NCBI GenBank assembly: GCA_905250115.1
Contig: CAJNOI010000009.1
Span: forward strand, 568,221 to 632,220
Source of the DNA: Adineta steineri
Lineage: Eukaryota; Rotifera; Eurotatoria; Adinetida; Adinetidae
Length of the DNA stretch: 64,000 nucleotides
Direction of reading: 5' to 3'
A model generated the notes under the pieces. That model did not search any database, had not been told where the DNA came from, and worked only from the letters and a program-made list of their open reading frames with translations. Positions 15,357 to 27,610 of this stretch are shown here, piece by piece. Every line of letters starts with the position of its first letter. Within the stretch, counting starts at the first letter, position 1. The translations under genes and the position numbers were made by a program.

Positions 15357-16013
15357 TTAAGTCCATGTTCTCATTAATTTTTCGATCATTAATTGTTGAA
15401 CAAATACATCTAATTGTCCTCTATAAATACTTTTATCAAGTTTGGGACATATAGCATTTCGTCGATAATATATTCCTCGTTTACAATTTTCAAATAAAGG
15501 AATGAGTTCATTTGTTTCATCTGTAAAAGTATTGCATGTTTCTTGTGTTATATCATAATGTTCATCTATTGAAAGATCATCAAGACCTGGTAATGCTTTA
15601 GCAAGACAATGTGGAATTGTATCATAAATATGTTCGAAATCTGGCCATTCAAAATCATTATAGGGTTCATCAAGTGTTGATGAAAATGATTTATATTTAG
15701 TAAAACGTGATGATAAACCTCGATTTATATCAACATTATCTTTTGATATAGTAAAACGTCGTTTAACACATGCACATATATGTTTTAATCGATTCGTATT
15801 TGTTGATGTTGATGATGAAGTTCTTGGTCTTGGTTCATTACATGATAAAGCTCGCGTCGTTTTTGTTGCATAATCGGATGCTGGCCATGGAGATGAATAA
15901 CGATAATTATCTGTTGGACAACTATTAGATATTGGAGTTTCTATTGTTTGATCTTTAATATGATTACAATTTTCAACAATTGGTTTTAAATGTGATAACG
16001 TTGTCGATGTCAT
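15357..16013 (-). CDS. Uncharacterised Ser/Thr-rich protein, single exon
   Basis: An intact 218-residue frame starting at an ATG, with normal codon use for the neighbourhood and no sign of splicing. The N-terminal half is low-complexity and Ser/Thr-rich (PRTSSSTSTNTN). The C-terminal half looks folded: it contains FEWPDFEHIYDTIPHCLAKALPG, an acidic linker, a Cys-containing stretch (ENCKRGIYYRRNAICP) and a helical end (FVQQLMIEKLMRTWT). There is no signal peptide or membrane segment. I do not recognise the family; the ordered C-terminus suggests a real conserved protein, perhaps a regulatory or adaptor protein. Confidence 0.6.
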   Translation of the reverse strand: MTSTTLSHLKPIVENCNHIKDQTIETPISNSCPTDNYRYSSPWPASDYATKTTRALSCNEPRPRTSSSTSTNTNRLKHICACVKRRFTISKDNVDINRGLSSRFTKYKSFSSTLDEPYNDFEWPDFEHIYDTIPHCLAKALPGLDDLSIDEHYDITQETCNTFTDETNELIPLFENCKRGIYYRRNAICPKLDKSIYRGQLDVFVQQLMIEKLMRTWT

Positions 16014-16751
16014 TAAAATAATATGGAAAAATGTATGTTATTTTATTTAAACGAGATAAATATTATATACCTTTTATAAAGTACATAATATATATATAGA
16101 ATACACTTGAAAAAAGAGAAAAAAGAAATTCTGTAAGATCCAATTAATGAATATGGAGGAGAATCTAACTTGTTTGTGTCTAAGATGTTTATATTGAATA
16201 TGTCATTTTTCTTTTTTTTTTTGCGTTCGTTGATTTTATTATGATAGATCGAAGAATAGAATTTAGTTATGAGATAGATTTATTCGAACTAGAAGCTTTT
16301 TTTCTTACGATAGAAAGAATTTTAAGAGTATTTTTTCTTTTTGTCTCATTATATCTATTGATAAAATAATCATTTAGTCAAAACGGAAAACATTCGTTTG
16401 ATAGACAACTAATGAGATATGATGAACGACGCAAAATATATATATGAAGTATTTACATATAAATAACAAAAGAAAAAGAAATCATTCAGATGTTACTTGA
16501 CACTATTCTGTTTTTATTTACGACATTAATTAGACGGACAATATTACAACATGTTGTTGAGCTATGAGTGTATTCACAATATGTTCATTCATTGTTATTA
16601 CACTTAATAAATAACTGAGAATCAATTGAATTAGATTTCAACAAAATAATCTACTTTTAGTTGATATCAAAGTAGATTATATATATATTTATTTATACAT
16701 TATACAAAACGAAATATGAAATAAACAGAGAGAGGCAGACAGAAAAAAAGT
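16014..16751. other. Intergenic, no gene seen
   Basis: AT-rich spacer between the orphan's 5' end and the WDR70 3' end, both on the minus strand. It should contain the orphan's promoter and the WDR70 3' untranslated region. Confidence 0.4.
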
Positions 16752-19582
16752 TTATGTTTTTTGTTTTTTCCAAAGTGGTGCAATTTCATCATCATCATCT
16801 TCTTTCTTTCGTTGTGTATCTTGAGTAGAAGCTTGAAAAATTGGTTTGGGTTGATTTTGATTATAAGCTGGTGTAACCCAAAATGGTTCTGCTTCACATT
16901 TTTCTTGATAACTAAGTAAAACAGCTCGAGAATCTTCTTTTTGTGCTGGTGGTTTTTGTAAAGCAATATTCTTAACAATATATGATGATAATGTACCACC
17001 ATGTACACCAATACGACCACCTGAACCAGCACCACTGATAGGCAGATCAGGACGTTTGGATTTGACCTAAATAAAAGAAAATGTATAATATTTGTTCTAG
17101 TTATACCCGAGTTGCATTGATTATATTACAACTATGTTTATTAAAAGTATAAGAATACTTCTGAAAATATTGACGTCATAAAAATACATTGTAGGAAAAG
17201 ATTATCTAACTCGATGGCTGATGTAAATTTAGAGAAACATATAATATATATTATAAATTATGTAGTTGTTTATATAATATTTTAATAGAATATTATTAAT
17301 TAAAAAGAGATTAAACATCACATGAAAGCTTCTATTATTAAGAGAAAATTTAATCGTGAGATTATGTAAAAAAGATATTCAAGAAAAGGATCAAGTAGAT
17401 CGAAATCAAATATGTATCGGCAGTGTGGATATGTGGGATGTTTATAGACTAGTAACAAAGCTAATTTCAAAGGTTTTGAATCGTACAGCATACATATGTA
17501 TTTTAAGGTCAATTATCACGTTCATCTACTGAAGAAAATCTCCGTGAAAAGTGATGTTCGATTTCAGCAACTTTGAACCCAGCGATTATAATAAACAATA
17601 TTCTCGGTCATATAGTACAAGACGAAGAAAAGCATAATACTCTATGGCACTCAAAATATCCATTTAGTGTTGTTCAATTTACATCCATTAGCTTAGAAGG
17701 AACATTTAGTTTCTGTTGACTATGAAAGTGCATTGTTATAGACATTCGAATATATAAATGTATCATCATCGAACAAAGACAGACATCTCATCTATATAAT
17801 TTCAAAATAAAAAAAAATTTACATACTGGATCTTCTCGATTTTTCATTCGTATAACTGATAAATTTCTAATTCGATCTTGTCGATATAATGGTAATGCAT
17901 GTGGATTGATAATATTCATATTAATAAAGAAATCATTTGCTTTCTTTTGTCGTTCTTCACGATTTGCAAATATTAATGCTCCTTGTTTTGAACGTACTGT
18001 ATCATAAAATATTTTAACTAATCCATTACTTGTTGTACACATAATTTGATTTAATTTTGAATGCCATACTGTTTTAATAACACTTGCATTGTCACTAACT
18101 TGAATTTGTCCTTCTGGTTGTGCAAGATTATTTCGATTAAAAAAATAAATAGCTCCATAATTTGCTGCATTATCTATATTATCATCTGTTTTCTTTCGTG
18201 TTGATGTACCAGTTATTAAAAATCGATCATCAGGTGAAAATGTTACATCAGTCATTGAAAATCGATTATGTAAATCTGTATATTGTGAAAGTGGTTCTTT
18301 AAATTTTCTTATATCCCATAATTTAAGTGTATGATCAGTTGAACGTGATGCTAAATGTTGTCCATCATAAGACCAACGTAATGAAGTGATAGAATTTTCT
18401 GGTTCATGTGCATGTCGTGACATAAATGTAACATTTACAAATGGTCGACGACGATCCCATATTTGTATACTACCATCATCACATCCAGCAGTTATTAAAT
18501 ATTCATTTTGTGCAACATGTGTATGATATGTATTATATGTACATGTTGTTGTCGCGGTTTTTTTACCTGTTTCAGATTTTGTTTTTATACATGAAACATG
18601 TTCTGTACGACGAATTAATGACCAAAGACGAACAGTACCATCATCAGAACAAGTCATAAATTCCTAGAAAAATAATTTATGAAGTTAGAAAATAAATTTA
18701 GTTAACTTACATTTAAATCTTTTGGATTCCAACATGCACGATTTAATGTACTAACATGACCTTTAGTTTTTTGCATGTCAATTAAATACATATCACCTCG
18801 AACACATTCATACATATTTTTTCCTAAAAATAAAATATATAAATAAATCTTCTAGTTTCTCTTTTATTTTTAATTTTACCATCTCGAGTAATAACTTTTC
18901 CTTGACAACTACCACTGGCAATTAGTAACATATCATTTCCAGGACTGAATTCAATTGAACGTAATTGATGAGATTCACATGGAGATATTGCTCGACTATA
19001 TTGTAATTTTTTATTCATGATTGGAAAATCCCACATTTTAAGTTCATAATCAAAACCACCTGATATTAAACGTTCACCATTGGAATCAATTGTTAAACAT
19101 GATACTGTTTTTGTTCCATGTTTAAGATCAATTTCATGTGTTAAAGGAAAAAATGGTCGTTCATCATCATCTAATCGATCATCATCTTGATCATTTGACT
19201 AGAATTCAAAACGAAAAATTAAAATACTCTCATATATTCTATACTTTACTTCTGGTGGACGTGTATCTTCTTCGTCGCTATCAGTATCTTCCTTATTGTC
19301 AGTTGATGTTGTAGCAAGAGAAATTGATGGACCAAAATCATCATCATCATCATCGTCTTCATTATTTGAACTACTATTCTTAGTTGACATTTGTTTAGCT
19401 GCTTGTTCAGCTTTTAATTTCATTTCAGCAATACGTAATTCATTATCTTCTTTTGCTTTTTCAATCTCATTTGTCCAATCAACATTTGATCGTTCTTGTG
19501 CACCTATTCGTGCTTGATCCATCATTGCTTGAATATCAAATGTACGTGCTGCTTTCTTACCTGGTGCTGATGAATCCGCCAT
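16752..19582 (-). CDS. WDR70: WD repeat-containing protein 70
   Basis: Five exons on the minus strand (19250-19582, 18880-19198, 18711-18823, 17827-18663, 16752-17066) give 638 residues, close to the human protein's ~650. The N-terminus (KKAARTFDIQAMMDQAR) and an acidic linker lead into a WD40 propeller starting at LTHEIDLKHGTKTVSCL. Landmark blocks include GGFDYELKMWDF, GSCQGKVITRDG, EFMTCSDDGTVRLW, TTCTY, DGSIQIWDRR, SPDDRFLITGTS and NQIMCTTSNGL. The conserved tail is SGGRIGVHGGTLSSYIVKNIAL, then WVTPAYNQNQPK. Animal and yeast WDR70 act in the nucleus in chromatin and DNA-damage responses with CRL4-type ligases; that role is known from the family, not seen here. The last intron (17067-17826) is 760 bp, unusually long for this genome. 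The stop codon is at 16752-16754. Confidence 0.95.
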
Positions 19583-19799
19583 GATATTTTGTTTTTTTTT
19601 GTCTTATAAAAAAATCTAGAAAAAACGAAAGAAAACAATTTCTTCTTGTTGTTACCTTTTTTTTCAGCGATAAATGAACGTAGAAATAAAGTAATCATCA
19701 TGACAAGATAATAATAAAAAAAAGAAACGACCGGGCACAAACAAAACGAGATTTGAAGACATATACAGAAAAAACAAACGGTTATATACACTTCTATTT

Positions 19800-21097
19800 T
19801 TAAGATTCTGTTGTTGGTTTATAGTCTTGTTTGTCGGATTTAAATCTTTTTATAGATTTTTCCGAATATGGATCATCATCAAATAATTCTTCTATATCAA
19901 ATTGAACATCAAATTCATCATCTTCATCAATCGATGGAATTGTATTCTAAAAGAAAATTTCCTTCAAATTAATTATAGAATTAAATAAATGATTTCTTAC
20001 CTGTTTTGAAATATTATTCGCATCTTCAGTACTTGTACTTGCAATCAAAGGAGGAGATAAAGTTGATGAAGATGATGCTGGTGTAGTCGGTGATGCAGAA
20101 TTAATTGTTGACATTGTAGAATCTGTTGTCTTCTTTAGAAATCTTACTGTTGGTGTTTGAAGTGGTGGTGGTTGAGATTTTGTTTGTTGATTTGAAGAAC
20201 GTGATGCTAGACGAACAACCGGTGGTTTAGCATGATTATGTGTTGTTGATTTGAGTTGTTTATTTGTAAACGGTAATGGACGTTTTCGAGTCTAAAAAAA
20301 CAAATTATACTTTCTATACTACTGATCTATTTCTATTACCAAATCTGATGAACTTGATCGCTGTTGTATTTTTTGATCAGATGATAATTGTTTTCGGTTA
20401 TCATTAGCTATTATAATAAAACTAGATTTTTCCTTTTCTTTTAAATGTATTAAATCTTACACGTCGATGATTTTTCTTTTTTCTCATGAATTTTTTTCAT
20501 TTCTTCATTTCTTTTTTTCATATAAATTTTCATTTGATCTAATTTTTGTTTTAATTTTCTTAATAAAACTTCAATTTGTTTATTTTTATCTGAATTTTGT
20601 TTTTGTTCATCTTCTAAACCTCGAATTTCGGTTTTTGTTGTTATATAATCAATTTGTAAATTAACACGACGTTCATGTTTTTTCAAAGCATCTAATTGTT
20701 GTTTACGTTGATCACGTTCATATTTAAATGATTTTCTATCACTTTCGGAAAGACGATTTGATGTTAAATTTTTTTCATAAGTTTCAATTAATTGTGTAAC
20801 ATCAAGAATTTTTTTTGATGTTGCTTGTGTTTCTTTTTGTAAAAGAGAAAGTATAGATGATGAATCACGACGATCAGATAAAACTGGATATGGAAGTTTT
20901 ACATTTGATTCTTTCGATATTGAGGTTTGAGCTTCGGGAAAATTCATTGTTGGTGAACATGTTGAATTAGGAGACGACGAACAAGATGATAAATGATTTT
21001 CATAGCCTGAATAAAGTTCATTCAATTTATTGTTTGAAGATAGAGATAAACCATTTGTTGTAGGTAAATTTTCAGTAGTGATAGTAATTGACGACAT
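19800..21097 (-). CDS. Uncharacterised coiled-coil protein
   Basis: Four exons on the minus strand (20461-21097, 20340-20407, 20001-20291, 19800-19946) join in phase to 380 residues. The first ~85 residues are Ser/Asn-rich and disordered. Residues ~85-205 are a strongly charged coiled coil (KYERDQRKQQLDALKKHERR and a Lys/Glu-rich stretch after it). The C-terminal part is basic, Pro/Ser/Thr-rich and ends in an acidic patch (SIDEDDEFDVQFDIEELFDDD) followed by KSIKRFKSDKQ. There is no signal peptide or membrane segment. It lies 217 bp upstream of WDR70 on the same strand. I do not recognise the family; a nuclear or cytoskeletal scaffold is possible but unsupported. Confidence 0.7.
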
Positions 21098-21832
21098 TCT
21101 ATAAGAACAAAATACAAATCGAAAGTTTTAGTGAAGAAGTTTACCTGGATTTACGAGAAGAAAAACCAATTATGCAATTATATCATCACGGCTGATATAC
21201 ATCTAGAACGTAAAATAATTAATACTTGTTCATTTTTTTTGAAAATATTATTCCTAGTGATGTATTTTTAATGAAATTTTTACCTTTATTTTAGATATAC
21301 GAAAACTTTTCTTTTAATATTCTACCTTGAATAAATTATAGTATGAGTTTTATCGATAACTCATATTTTTTCTTTGTATTAGTAAACATTTTTTATAATC
21401 ATACGAATTTATGATTGGATTTTAATTTTATACAAACGTTCGTTTAATAACTGAATAAATTTGATCGGATCAAATAAAATCTCATTGCTTTTCAATACAT
21501 ATTGTTAAATTTTCAAAAGCATTATGTCGAAATAAAGTTAATTTTCTAAACGAGACATCTGTTTTCAATATGATTCGTTATTAAGAATAATCAATCATGA
21601 TTATATAGATGTCGCTAAATGTTTTAAATACATAATTCATTTATATTATTTATAAAAATTAAAAATTAAAATATCTGTTAATATTATTTAATCTTTTAAA
21701 AATTTTATATTTATATTTGCTCTTTGTTTATTTTATTGACCAATAGAAATCTCTGGTCATAGTTTATTTATCATTTTCATTATTTCGTCATTCATATTTC
21801 TATTGCTAAACTTGTGTTTGTTACATATCAAC
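21098..21832. promoter_or_regulatory. Divergent intergenic region upstream of EIF4A3
   Basis: Head-to-head spacer between the coiled-coil gene (-) and EIF4A3 (+), so it should carry both promoters. A CCAAT-type motif lies in TTGACCAATAGAAAT near 21736-21750, about 90 bp before the EIF4A3 start codon. No clear TATA box. Confidence 0.35.
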
Positions 21833-24028
21833 ATGTCAACAATTCCTGAACGTCCATCTAAACGTCAACGTACTGTTAAAACAGGTCATGATATTGAAGC
21901 TGTTGATTTTGAAACAAGCGAAGATGTTGAAGTATGTCCAACATTTGATGCAATGAATTTAAATGAAAATCTTCTTCGTGGAATTTATTCATATGGTTTT
22001 GAAAAACCATCAGCTATTCAACAACGTAGTATTCGTCCAATTGTTAAAGGACGTGATGTTATTGCACAAGCACAATCTGGTACTGGTAAAACAGCAACAT
22101 TTTCAATTGCAATGTTACAAAAATTAGATACAAATATACGTGAAACACAAGCATTAGTTTTATCACCAACACGAGAATTAGCACAACAAATTCAAAAAGT
22201 TGTTTTAGCTATTGGAGATTTTATGAATGTTCAATGTCATGCTACTATTGGTGGAACAAATACAGGAGAAGATATGCGTAAACTTGATTATGGACAACAT
22301 ATTGTCAGTGGAACACCAGGAAGAGTTATTGATATGATTAATCGAGGATCATTACGTATGTTATCAATTTCTTTATTTTTTATAAAATGAAATAATTATT
22401 TGAGTTAAAGATAAATATTCAGTAGTGCAAGATTTAGCAGCCATAGTGATATTTAGCTATTATTTGAACATAAGATTTTTTTATGCTAAGTAAACTGTTA
22501 CTGAATTAGATATACTATAGCTTCAAAACACTTTTTTAAGAAGCAGGAAAATACAAAACATCATTGTAATATTTAAGGCTTATATTTCTTTTGATGATAA
22601 ACGATTAGTGGACCAATTTCACCATATTTACCGCCTAGAAAGTATTTTAGCGCAAGTTAAACTAAAGCTGTTCTTTTTAAAAGTATCGTATATGGATGAT
22701 AAGAACTTGAGTAATCTTTTCTCCTCTTTTTAGGAAAGGATAAGACATTACAGTACATCAAACAGAAGTCACAATTTCTTTTAACATGGATTGACCCTTA
22801 TATGATTTTAATTGATCTCAATATTTGTAAAATATAATTGAGAATTTTTCCTCTGACTTAGAAAATAACGAAATACTCTTTTAAGTTCTATAAAGAAATA
22901 TATTAAGATATTGATCGGTCATTTGAAAATTTCCGTTTTAGTATGAAATAATTATATTGAAATGTAATATAAGACTCTTTATAAAGAATGAGCAATAAAT
23001 AGAGACGAAAATAATCGCAATTGATTGTGTATATCTTTGAATAATGATATGAAGACATACTCTGTAAAGTATTTCTGAACGATTCATTTATTAATAAGAA
23101 TAGATTCAGATTTTTTCACGTCTATAAAAAGTATCGATGACTTTTCCACCCATACAATAAATAATCTTTATACATTTTCAATTTATTTTAGGAACACGTC
23201 ATATAAAAATGTTAATATTAGATGAAGCTGATGAAATGCTTAATCTTGGCTTTAAAGAACAAATTTATGAAGTCTATCGTCATTTACCACCACAAACCCA
23301 AGTTGTTCTTGTTTCAGCAACATTACCACATGAAATTCTTGAAGTCACAACAAAATTCATGACAGATCCAATACGTATCTTAGTTAAACGTGATGAGTTG
23401 ACACTTGAAGGTATCAAACAATTTTTTGTTGCTGTTGAACGTGAAGAATGGAAATTTGATACATTATGCGATTTATATGATACATTAACAATAACACAAG
23501 CCGTTATTTTCTGTAATACAAAACGAAAAGTTAATTGGTTAACTGAAAAAATGCGTGAAGCAAACTTTACCGTATCATCAATGCATGGTGATATGAAACA
23601 AGAAGAACGTGATGCTATCATGAAAGAATTTCGTGCTGGTGATACACGAGTACTTATTACAACTGATGTTTGGGCTCGAGGTAAATCGCATACATTCTTT
23701 TTTTTTCAAAAACAAATAATATATATATTTGTTTTGTTTTTTTCTTCTAATAGGTATTGATGTTCAACAAGTTAGTTTGGTTATTAATTATGACCTTCCA
23801 AATTCTCGTGAATTGTATATTCATCGTATTGGTCGTTCAGGTCGATTTGGTCGTAAAGGTGTTGCTATAAGTAAGTTGAATAAGATTTCATATAAATTTT
23901 TATTTATTTATTTTTTTTTCTTCATAGATTTTGTTAAGAATGATGATATTCGTATTCTACGAGATATTGAACAATATTACGCAACACAAATTGATGAAAT
24001 GCCAATGAATGTTGCTGATCTTATTTAA
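21833..24028 (+). CDS. EIF4A3: Eukaryotic initiation factor 4A-III, exon junction complex helicase
   Basis: Four exons (21833-22355, 23192-23680, 23754-23870, 23928-24028) give 409 residues versus 411 in human. DEAD-box motifs appear in order: Q motif region ([11 protein letters not shown]), I (AQSGTGKT), Ia (PTRELA), Ib (GTPGR), II (DEAD in [10 protein letters not shown]), III (SAT), IV (VIFCNT), V (TDVWARG) and VI (HRIGRSGR). The stretch [26 protein letters not shown] and the end NVADLI separate eIF4A3 from translation-type eIF4A. It clamps spliced mRNA as the core of the exon junction complex, linking splicing to export and nonsense-mediated decay. The start ATG at 21833 ([13 protein letters not shown]) sits ten codons inside a longer open frame. 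The first intron (836 bp) is far longer than the others. Confidence 0.97.
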
Positions 24029-24551
24029 ATAAAAAATAAATGAACTGTTTCATACCCTCGAGTGTTGTTTCATTGTGTCTTTTTTTGTCTTTGTTGTCTC
24101 TTGTTTTGTTTTGATACATACTTATCATTCTAATAAAGAAAAATATCTCATACGAATAGACTACGTCAACAAGGTTGTTTAGTATAGAATTATGATTGCA
24201 TTTTATTATATTATATAGTATAATAATGTAATAAAACGACAATGTACTAGTTTGCGCACCATGTGCGCTATTTTCCTCGATCAAGGGAAACGAAGAATTG
24301 AAAAAAAAAAGATAAAACATGAAAAGTGTCAACGTGTAGATTTTTGAGATATAACAGGCAGTCGCATGATTGCGCGCAAAGTATATAAGAGTGCATGTAA
24401 TTAAGTACGATCAGTTTTTTTGTCTCTTTCCTGTCGTTCTCCAGTTACGTATTGATAGTGCACTGTGTGCAAGCCTCCAAAACAATATAAATAGACAAGC
24501 GAACGACACTATATAAGACGATAACAAAAACATATCTCATTTTACATAATA
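24029..24551. promoter_or_regulatory. Intergenic region with TATA box upstream of a small ORF
   Basis: After the EIF4A3 stop there is an inverted repeat GCGCACCATGTGCGC near 24255-24269. A TATA-like AGTATATAAGAG follows near 24379-24391, about 160-170 bp before the small ORF at 24552. The sequence around both is less AT-rich than its surroundings. This looks like a focused promoter for the small downstream gene. Confidence 0.4.
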
Positions 24552-24761
24552 ATGTTACAGTCGTTTACACAATTATTATTTCAACGTAACATAACCATGG
24601 CTTTTCATTCACGTAAACTTATCTCATTAATACACAATACACAAATTTCTGCTCGACCGTTTGATGAAATTCTCTATTCATATGATTCATCATCATCATC
24701 AACAACAAACTATGATCATTCATGTTTAAATCCGACTTTAAAAAAAGATTCAGTTACTTGA
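24552..24761 (+). CDS. Possible small protein of 69 residues
   Basis: A short frame behind a TATA-like box (~24382). A second in-frame ATG at 24597 has a stronger start context (ACCATGG) and would give 54 residues (MAFHSRKLISLIHNTQ...). The product has a short Ser run (YSYDSSSSSTTN) and no hydrophobic segment. An AATAAA signal follows near 24926, so a compact transcript of about 0.5 kb is plausible. No similarity to a known family is recognised and the coding nature rests on context alone; it may instead be a non-coding RNA. Confidence 0.3.
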   Translation: MLQSFTQLLFQRNITMAFHSRKLISLIHNTQISARPFDEILYSYDSSSSSTTNYDHSCLNPTLKKDSVT

Positions 24762-24988
24762 AACTAATCTCAATTTATTATTGTGATCATTTTATAAAAT
24801 TAATTTATATGCTAAATATGGTATTATACATTAATATATCTATGCAAGTTGCTCCGAGCGGCGCAAGATACAATACAACTGGCTTTAGCCATATATATCT
24901 CTTATATAAACACTATTGAAGACAAATAAATTTTTATTGTAATATATATATACTTTTTTTTGTAATACATAAAATAAAAGAAAAACAC

Positions 24989-27610
24989 TCATATAACACT
25001 ACATTTCGATTGTCTAATAGAACTAGCTTGTTGACAATGAAATACTAAATAAACATCATCATTTAAATATGTATTATTAAGAAATAAATGATAATCATTT
25101 AAACTTTGACAATAATTATTTGCTGTATAATCAATAAGAAAACGTTTTATTAATGAATTTGCACTCATGAATGGCCATAAATATTCATCAAAAATAATAT
25201 TATTTTCAAATAAAAATTTTGAACGAAATAATAAATATGTTATATGTTCATCACTAATATCCGTTATTGTTGAATTAAAATCATCAAATGATTTTATTAA
25301 ACATTCAATTGAAAATGGATTTGATCGAATAGTTTGAAAAAGAATTTTTAAGAAAAATCTCGTTAATGGATATTCAATTGAATGATTTGATAAATAAATA
25401 AAACCATATGGAAGTAAAAGTGTATGATTTATTGTATTATAAATAGGTTCAATTGAAAATGAATAATCATATTGATCATATGATATCGATGAAAATAATT
25501 GAGCATATTTAAGATATGAAGTTGATTGAATATCAGGAAGAGAATAGACTGTTGAAGATTCATAATGACCAATAAAAATTTTTATTTGATTTAATTCATT
25601 AATAAGTAATTGTTTTTCTTTTATATATAAATGATCAGATTGTTCGATTATTAAACGAAAATGAGTTATTAAATTTTCAACAATTGTTTGTATTGATGAA
25701 AGAGAAATCTGAATAATCAAATAAACATTATATTTATAAAATCATTTTCTTTTTTCTATTCATCAAAAAACTATTTGAAGGGTATTTATTCAAGAGAAAT
25801 CGATATATTCATATCTAATGCGTTAAGACAACAAGATGTATACTGGAAAGCCTTTTTTTAATACTATCAATATTGAAATAGAACCTATTTTGTCTGTTAC
25901 ATACAAGCACATCTGTTTCGTTAGCGATTTGAAAAATATGTTACACGTTATTCTATACAATAGATTTGTTTTTTACCTGATTATTTTCGGCTAGTGATTG
26001 GATAAGTAATGATGAATGATAACAATTTAATATATCAAAACAACTGTTAATAGGACATGATATATTGGGATAATATGTTTCATATAGATTTTCATAAGAT
26101 TCATTTCGATAATTTATATCAAAATCTATAGAACGATGAATATGTGGTTGATAATATGGATAAATTAAATGTCGATAATAATCGAAAAAAACAAAATTAG
26201 TTAATGTATCCGCTGGTGTTGTTTTTAATAAATGATTATATAACATAATTAAATAAGGCCAATCATTGGATGTAAAATATTTTATTGTTCGATTTGGTGA
26301 ATAGAAGTTAATATCTGGTGATAATTCATAGATTTTCATTCTTTTATCAAGTAATTTATCAAGTAAATTAAGTATACATGAACTATTATCATCAATAGAT
26401 TGATTTTCTAATGGTATTATATTTTCAAGTACTTTAAATTCGGATTGAATACGTCGTAAATGTTCAACACGTGTATCATTATTAGTAATTTTTTCTAATA
26501 TACGAATTTGTTTATCCATTAATTTTGTATTAAATTTACGTAAACGATATCGAAGAAAATAATTTAATAATTGAATTAATTTTTTAAAACCATTTGTCTC
26601 ATTTAATGATGAAATACATAGATGATAATTTGGATATAATAATATACGTTTGATAATTAATGAATTTTGATTGTATTCTTGTTCATACAACTTGATACTA
26701 TTGTTTGCTTGTTTTAAAAATTTTGTATAATCATTATCAAATTTAATAAGATTAGAAAGTGCTGTTTGATTTAATACAGCTAAATTAGGGAGTATAACCA
26801 ACGGTGATGGTAATGGTCGACGATTAATTCGAAGTATAGTTGAAAATGAGTAATCAGTATTATTAGATGATGAATGAATTAATTTAAAAAATGGATTATA
26901 ATCGAAAGTTATTGGTATGGATTTTGAGTGGAGTACAGTTGTTTGATTAAAAAGTGTTGAATATGATCTATATGGTTCTTGTTGAATAAATAGAGCAAAA
27001 TAACGTTCAAGTTCATCAAGTAATAAAGAAGGTGATTGTGTTTCACATAACTGATATAATGTCGAAACAGATAAAGCTGTCGATGAAAAATTATCTAAAT
27101 ATATAATTAATATAGAAACTCATTGTATATATATAATTATTTCATACTTTCACTTGATTTTGGTTGATTATTACTCATGTTAATCATTAATTTATCGTGT
27201 ATTTTATGTCGAATACGAGTCCATTTTTGTTGATATTCTTCTTCGTCATTATAAATATCGACTTTCTTTTCTTGTGTCCATTTATCACAAACAAAATCAT
27301 AAAAATTTTCACATGGATCTATATTAATATTAACAAAATCTTGTAATTGTCGTTTTTTTGCAATTGGATATATATGTTGATCAGGATTTGATTTTGATGT
27401 TAAAATTATATTTGTATTATTCATATTATAGATAATAATTGCTGTTAGAATAAGAATAAAAGCAAGACAAAATCCACATAGAATACAAGTAAGACAATGA
27501 AATAATGATGATGAACTACCCATTGGTGGACTATATAAATAGATATAAGTTCCTTGTGATTGACGACGACAGCAACACCGTCGATTTAGCCATGAACCAC
27601 AACCAGACAT
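24989..27610 (-). CDS. Neprilysin-like (M13 family) type II membrane protein lacking the HExxH site
   Basis: Three exons on the minus strand (27148-27610, 25977-27094, 24989-25708) give 766 residues, the usual length for neprilysin/ECE proteins. A short cytosolic tail with a Cys cluster (RRCCCRR) precedes a membrane helix at ~35-60 (CLTCILCGFCLAFILILTAIIIY). The ectodomain opens with the M13 signature DPCENFYDFVCDKW and later shows the helix SSIQTIVENLITHF and the strand NHTLLLPYGFIYL, equivalent to the family's NAFY...PAGIL block. It ends with FHCQQASSIRQSKCSVI, matching the C-terminal Cys motif (FxCxxxSxMNPxxKCxVW). Where HExxH and the downstream ExxxD zinc ligands should be, the sequence reads YPLTRFFLKILFQTIR, with no zinc site. 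It is probably a catalytically dead paralogue with a binding or decoy role. Confidence 0.75.

Noticed and set aside
17318..17512. Small frame inside the long WDR70 intron
   Set aside because: No family resemblance and no start context; expected by chance in 760 bp.
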